Source of the DNA: Chitinophagales bacterium
Lineage (GTDB): Bacteria; Bacteroidota; Bacteroidia; Chitinophagales; UBA10324
Assembly (NCBI GenBank): GCA_026786335.1
Contig: JAJAYG010000471.1
Coordinates: forward strand, 1-10,585
Length of the DNA stretch: 10,585 nucleotides
Direction of reading: 5' to 3'
Below the pieces are notes generated by a model. The model had not been told where the DNA came from. It ran no database searches and saw only the letters and a list, made by a program, of their open reading frames with translations. Of this stretch, positions 7,122 to 10,585 are shown piece after piece; positions within the stretch are counted from its first letter, which is position 1, and the number at the start of each line of letters is the position of its first letter. A program made the position numbers and the translations under genes.

Positions 7122-8440
7122 TTATTTTGGAAGCTTTTTGGAGAGAATGGTAATTTTATTTTCATCAACCACAATCACCATTGAAATAAGAAGCAATAAA
7201 ACGCCAATCATTTTATATCGGAATAGGGCGCCAAGAATAGGAATGGTAATTCCGGTTACAATAAAAATGGTGATGGAAAAGAAAAGGCAAAAGAAAAATA
7301 ATGATGCCTGAGCTTGTGGCAGATTTTTTTCCGTTCGAAAAAACAAATGAAAGCCAGCATCATAATTAAAACGTTTTCGAATGAAGCCATCCACTCAAAA
7401 GGAGAATTAAGGTTGGTAATGCCCGGTTCTAATATGCAATTGCCTAAAGCATTTGGTATTGCAAGCAGAATGCTTTGTATGGAAGGAATTAAGCTTGGAA
7501 TTTGAAGTGCATGATTGCCTTGCGGAATACTCAAGAATTCTCTTTGCTTTAAAACAATAATATTTAGAAAATCGAGATCGGGGAAAAATGAATTGAGATT
7601 AACAGCAATCCCAAAATAAACAGCAGCAATCAGCAAATATTTTATCAGCGGTTTTTTAGGGAATCTTAAATTAATGATTAACGCAGTTACGTATGGAATT
7701 AAAAGCAGCAGCCAAAAGATTCTTACCACCAACATGAGCCACAAACCAATTAGCAAGCCTATAATTGAAAATGATCTTTGAAGCAAGAGACTGCTTTTTT
7801 CGTTTTCATTTATTGAGAAGCTGCTGTTTAGTTTTTGAATAAAGAATAAGATAAAGCCAAGGGCAGCTAAAGCAACTCCGTCTTTATGAATTCCGGAACT
7901 AAAAAAAAGCACTGATGGGAAGAAAAAAATAATGGCCGCAATAAAATATTTTTTTGATGGAAGCATATTGTTAAAAAACCTGAAGAGGAATAGCAAGCCA
8001 ACGAGTGTTATAAAATTATAAAACACAACATGTACATTATAATATCCGAAACTCAGCAAACGTGCAATTGCATGAAAGCGAATAATGAAATAGCTGCTCA
8101 TATCATTCCAGTAACCGATGGCAAGTGCATATTCTTTGATATCGGGCGCAGGCGGGCGTTGGTTAATGCCGGATAAGAGTTTTATAAAGGAGACATAGTC
8201 GTGATCGGCAAGGCGGTCGGTAATAAATTTGCTTTCAACAAAATATTCCATGGTATCACCACCGCCATAATAAATGCGATGGACATAACCATAAAAAATT
8301 CCGGCAATAATTTTTATGATGAAAATGAAAACAATTTGGCTCGAAGCCAAAGAAGAATTGCTGAAGAATCTGGTTTTCAAAATGACGGCTGAAAACAAAA
8401 CGATGTAAATTATCAAGAGAATGATTTCAGCGGTTGACAT
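7122..8440 (-). CDS. polytopic membrane protein of unknown function (split by a one-base frameshift)
   Basis: Two leftward frames (8440 onward, and the frame ending at 7122) read as one protein of about 439 residues once one base is restored in the A7 run at 7324-7330. With A8 the sequence passes smoothly from CFFERKK into NLPQAQASLFFF. About ten to twelve hydrophobic segments are visible (near residues 4-22, 34-55, 137-157, 164-184, 187-203, 223-258, 265-285, 318-335 and 352-368, plus two or three in the C-terminal part). Conserved-looking soluble pieces are YYGGGDTMEYF (57-67), with an acidic residue just after the second membrane segment, and FPSVLFFSSGIHKDG (174-188). These recall polysaccharide polymerases of the Wzy type and GT-C glycosyltransferases, but I do not recognise the family and the likeness is weak. 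It follows the ABC ATPase by 81 bases on the same strand, so it is probably in the same transcript. It is broken as read. Confidence 0.65.
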
Positions 8441-8521
8441 AAAAATTATTTGAAGACAAGATCTGAAATATCCGGCGTGGTTAATTTATAAGTAAATACT
8501 TTTTTGGGAATTGAAACTTAG

Positions 8522-9142
8522 TCACTGTTTGAAATTCATTACATCAATCTTCTCGTTGCAAAAAACAATTTCTCTCTCAAGGTTTGAGCAAATAATAATA
8601 AGCCTGTCGGCTGAAAATTCTTTCATCAATTTTAAATACCACTCAAACCCTTGCTGATCAAGATTGGTAGTTGGTTCATCCAGTAAAATAATTGGAACAT
8701 CGGCCAATACGGCAAGTGAGATTTTTAATCGCTGCTTCATGCCTGAAGAAAAATTGCGAATCTGTTTATTGGCATCTTTATTAAGCATTGAAATCTGCAA
8801 CACTTCTTCAATTGTAATTCCTTTCAAAAATAATTTGAATTGATTTTGGAACTGAATCATTTCTGTTGCCGTAAATTCCTCAATGAGTTCGAGATATGGA
8901 GCGGCAATGGTGAGGTAATTGAAAATTTTATCGTCATCAATTTGCTTTTCATTATGGTAATAATCGATGCTGCCTGCTGATGTGGAAGTGCTGCCTGAAA
9001 TTAGTTGAAGCAGTGTTGATTTTCCGCTTCCATTCGGCCCGAGTAAGGCATAGGAATTTCCTGAGGTGAAGGTGTAATTTATGTTCTTGAAAATCCACTC
9101 AAAATTAAATCGCTTGCCGGCATTGCTAATTATTATCTTCAT
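8522..9142 (-). CDS. ABC transporter ATP-binding protein (short, CcmA-like length)
   Basis: 206 residues, a single nucleotide-binding domain with no membrane segment. It carries Walker A GPNGSGKST (35-43), the ABC signature FSSGMKQR (131-138), and Walker B with catalytic glutamate IILLDEPTTNLD (151-162, E156). Two details are atypical: the Q-loop region reads IAAPYLELIEEF (79-90) with no glutamine, and the switch histidine expected after strand LIII is absent, where the sequence reads LIIICSNLER (181-190). The gene starts inside lpxA with a 17-base overlap, so translation is probably coupled. It needs a permease partner, and none is evident in the window unless the unknown membrane protein downstream serves. 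Function unknown; close relatives beside lpxA seem to recur in Bacteroidota, from memory only. Confidence 0.85.
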   Translation of the reverse strand: MKIIISNAGKRFNFEWIFKNINYTFTSGNSYALLGPNGSGKSTLLQLISGSTSTSAGSIDYYHNEKQIDDDKIFNYLTIAAPYLELIEEFTATEMIQFQNQFKLFLKGITIEEVLQISMLNKDANKQIRNFSSGMKQRLKISLAVLADVPIILLDEPTTNLDQQGFEWYLKLMKEFSADRLIIICSNLEREIVFCNEKIDVMNFKQ

Positions 9143-9926
9143 ACTTGCCGTTGGTGTACCCTTTCATTATTCCTCTTTCACTACTGCGAATGAAATCGAG
9201 AATTACATTGCGCTCGGGTGATGGATCAATTTCAATTTCAATAGCTGTAAGAGCTTTTGAAACATTGTGGTTCTTTACAAAAATAATTCTGTAAATATCT
9301 TCGATTCGATTAATGCTTTCTTCATTGAATCCTCTTCTTCTTAACCCAATAGAATTAACACCTACAAAACTTAGTGGCTCCTTGGCTGCTTTTACAAAAG
9401 GAGGAACATCTTTTCTCACAAGAGAACCGCCGCTGATAAATGCATGTTGCCCGATTTTTACAAATTGATGAACTGCTGTTACGCCGCCAAGTATAGCATA
9501 ATCTTCTACTATGATGTGGCCCGCAAGTGCTGAGTTATTTGCAATCACACAACTATTACCAATCACACAATCGTGTGCTATGTGAGCATAGGCCATTAGT
9601 AAACAATTACTGCCTACAATTGTATTGTGGCTCCAGGTTGTTCCTTTATTTACCGTAACACATTCACGAATAATGGTGTTATCTCCAATGGTTGCAAAAG
9701 TTGTTTCACCTTTATATTTTAGATCTTGTGGATCACCACTGATAACTGAGCCCGGAAAAATTTTAACTCCTTTTCCAATGCGGGCGCCATTCATTATGGT
9801 TACATTGGGACCAATCCAGCAACCGTCGCCAATTTCAACGTCTTCATAAATAGTAACAAAGGGGCTTATCTCAATCTGCTGACCGAGCTTGGCTTTGGGA
9901 TGAACACTGGTTAAATTTAAAGACAT
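9126..9926 (-). CDS. lpxA: acyl-ACP--UDP-N-acetylglucosamine O-acyltransferase, first step of lipid A
   Basis: 266 residues, the normal length. LpxA moves a 3-hydroxyacyl chain from acyl carrier protein to the 3-hydroxyl of UDP-GlcNAc in the cytoplasm. The N-terminal two thirds are left-handed beta-helix hexapeptide repeats ([IV]GxxxxI pattern, for example IGDGCWIGPNVTI at 32-44). The catalytic block is AYAHIAHDCVIGNSCVIANN (112-131), where H118 matches the E. coli catalytic H125. GGVTAVHQF (147-155) carries H153, matching E. coli H160. The residue at the acyl-ruler position (E. coli G173) appears to be glycine (G166), which fits long hydroxyacyl chains, as known for Bacteroidota. The C-terminal 70 residues are the helical domain. 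It lies 56 bases after lpxC-fabZ and overlaps the ABC ATPase by 17 bases: a lipid A operon. Confidence 0.97.
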   Translation of the reverse strand: MSLNLTSVHPKAKLGQQIEISPFVTIYEDVEIGDGCWIGPNVTIMNGARIGKGVKIFPGSVISGDPQDLKYKGETTFATIGDNTIIRECVTVNKGTTWSHNTIVGSNCLLMAYAHIAHDCVIGNSCVIANNSALAGHIIVEDYAILGGVTAVHQFVKIGQHAFISGGSLVRKDVPPFVKAAKEPLSFVGVNSIGLRRRGFNEESINRIEDIYRIIFVKNHNVSKALTAIEIEIDPSPERNVILDFIRSSERGIMKGYTNGKYEDNN

Positions 9927-9982
9927 CTGTTAGCAGGTTGCAAATTTAATTTTTGTTTTCAGTCTGTTCCTTTTCCTTTCAA

Positions 9983-10585
9983 TTATCTTAAATCTTTTCT
10001 AACAATTTTTGCAACCAGATCTGCTTCTGTTGCAACTTTATTTCCAACGTAAACAGTTCCTCTCATTTCACACAGTCCTCTGCGTATTGGGCTTATCAAT
10101 TCCAGTCGCATCACCATTGTATCACCCGGAACTACTTTATTTTTAAACTTAGCATTGTCAATTTTTAAAAAATAAGTATCCCAGTTTTCAGGGTCATTCA
10201 CAGTGTGCAAAACCAAAAGACCTCCTGTTTGTGCCATGGCTTCAATTTGAAGAACGCCGGGCATAACAGGGTTTCCCGGAAAATGACCTTGAAAAAAGTT
10301 TTCATTAAAAGTTACATTCTTTACACCAACAACATAGTTCTCTCCAAGTTCAATTATTTTATCTACCAAAAGAAAAGGATATTTATGCGGCAAGGCACGC
10401 TCAATCATTTTAATATCCATTACTGGTGGAACACTTGGATCATAGAATGGAACGTCTTTCATGGCTTTTGATTCCTTTATATGTGCTTTAATTTTTTTTG
10501 CAAATTCTATGTTAGCTGCATGCCCTGGTTTCGATGCAAATATTTTTGCTTTTATCGGCATCCCTATTAACGCAAGATCACCAAC
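9983..10585 (-). CDS. lpxC/fabZ: bifunctional LpxC-FabZ, C-terminal part (partial, N-terminus off window)
   Basis: The frame is open through the right edge: the eight codons before the internal ATG at 10561 read VGDLALIG and join MPIKAKIFASKPGHAANIEF, the end of LpxC (UDP-3-O-acyl-GlcNAc deacetylase), whose KPGH histidine corresponds to the catalytic H265 of E. coli. After a short linker (KESKAMKDVPFYDPSVPP) the FabZ dehydratase begins: IERALPHKYPFLLVDKI, then the active-site GHFPGNPVMPGVLQIEAMAQ with the catalytic His and Glu. FabZ removes water from 3-hydroxyacyl-ACP, the same pool LpxA draws on. This fusion is well known in Bacteroidota. About 200 residues are visible. Reading 10561 as a separate FabZ start would wrongly cut the LpxC end. 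Confidence 0.95.
   Translation of the reverse strand, partial: VGDLALIGMPIKAKIFASKPGHAANIEFAKKIKAHIKESKAMKDVPFYDPSVPPVMDIKMIERALPHKYPFLLVDKIIELGENYVVGVKNVTFNENFFQGHFPGNPVMPGVLQIEAMAQTGGLLVLHTVNDPENWDTYFLKIDNAKFKNKVVPGDTMVMRLELISPIRRGLCEMRGTVYVGNKVATEADLVAKIVRKDLR

Noticed and set aside
7072..7311. Rightward 79-codon frame opposite the membrane protein gene
   Set aside because: It is antisense to the C-terminal part of the membrane protein, shows no domain, and looks like a shadow frame.

Overview
The window reads as chromosomal DNA of an AT-rich Bacteroidota, probably from the Chitinophagales/Sphingobacteriales side, although the sequence cannot fix the rank. Several signs agree: a type III glutamine synthetase, an LpxC-FabZ fusion followed by LpxA, a secreted Kelch-type protein ending in a type IX secretion (T9SS) sorting domain, a TPR/PD40 protein of the OmpA-family type, promoters of the TTTG...TAnnTTTG kind, and few Shine-Dalgarno sequences. 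No mobile element, tRNA, rRNA, CRISPR array or phage gene was seen.

Left part (1-3040): a leftward TPR/PD40 outer-membrane-associated protein is cut by the window edge. Divergent from it run three rightward genes: a DUF1223 thioredoxin-fold protein, a 4,5-DOPA-dioxygenase-like (YgiD family) enzyme with a twin-arginine-like N-terminus, and a TerB-like helical protein. A strong hairpin terminator closes this set, probably acting in both directions.

Middle (3021-7121): all genes run leftward. First comes a possible 40-residue secreted peptide whose stop codon lies inside the terminator hairpin. Next is a six-repeat Kelch-like protein with a T9SS type A C-terminal domain, split by a one-base frameshift. 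Then comes glnN, the type III glutamine synthetase, with a good Bacteroidota promoter and two near-palindromic AT sites placed like activator sites upstream of it.

Right part (7122-10585): a leftward lipid A operon. The end of lpxC-fabZ enters from the right edge, followed by lpxA, an overlapping short ABC ATPase, and a polytopic membrane protein of unknown function. The membrane protein is also split by a one-base loss, in an A-run. The operon makes the first committed steps of lipid A and the FabZ dehydratase of fatty acid synthesis; the roles of the ABC ATPase and the membrane protein are not shown.

Both broken genes lack exactly one base in or beside a short homopolymer, which suggests sequencing or assembly undercalls rather than real decay. 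No convincing new multi-gene system was found. The points most worth checking are the paired sites before glnN, the small secreted peptide, the two frameshifts, and the ABC ATPase/membrane protein pair attached to lpxA.
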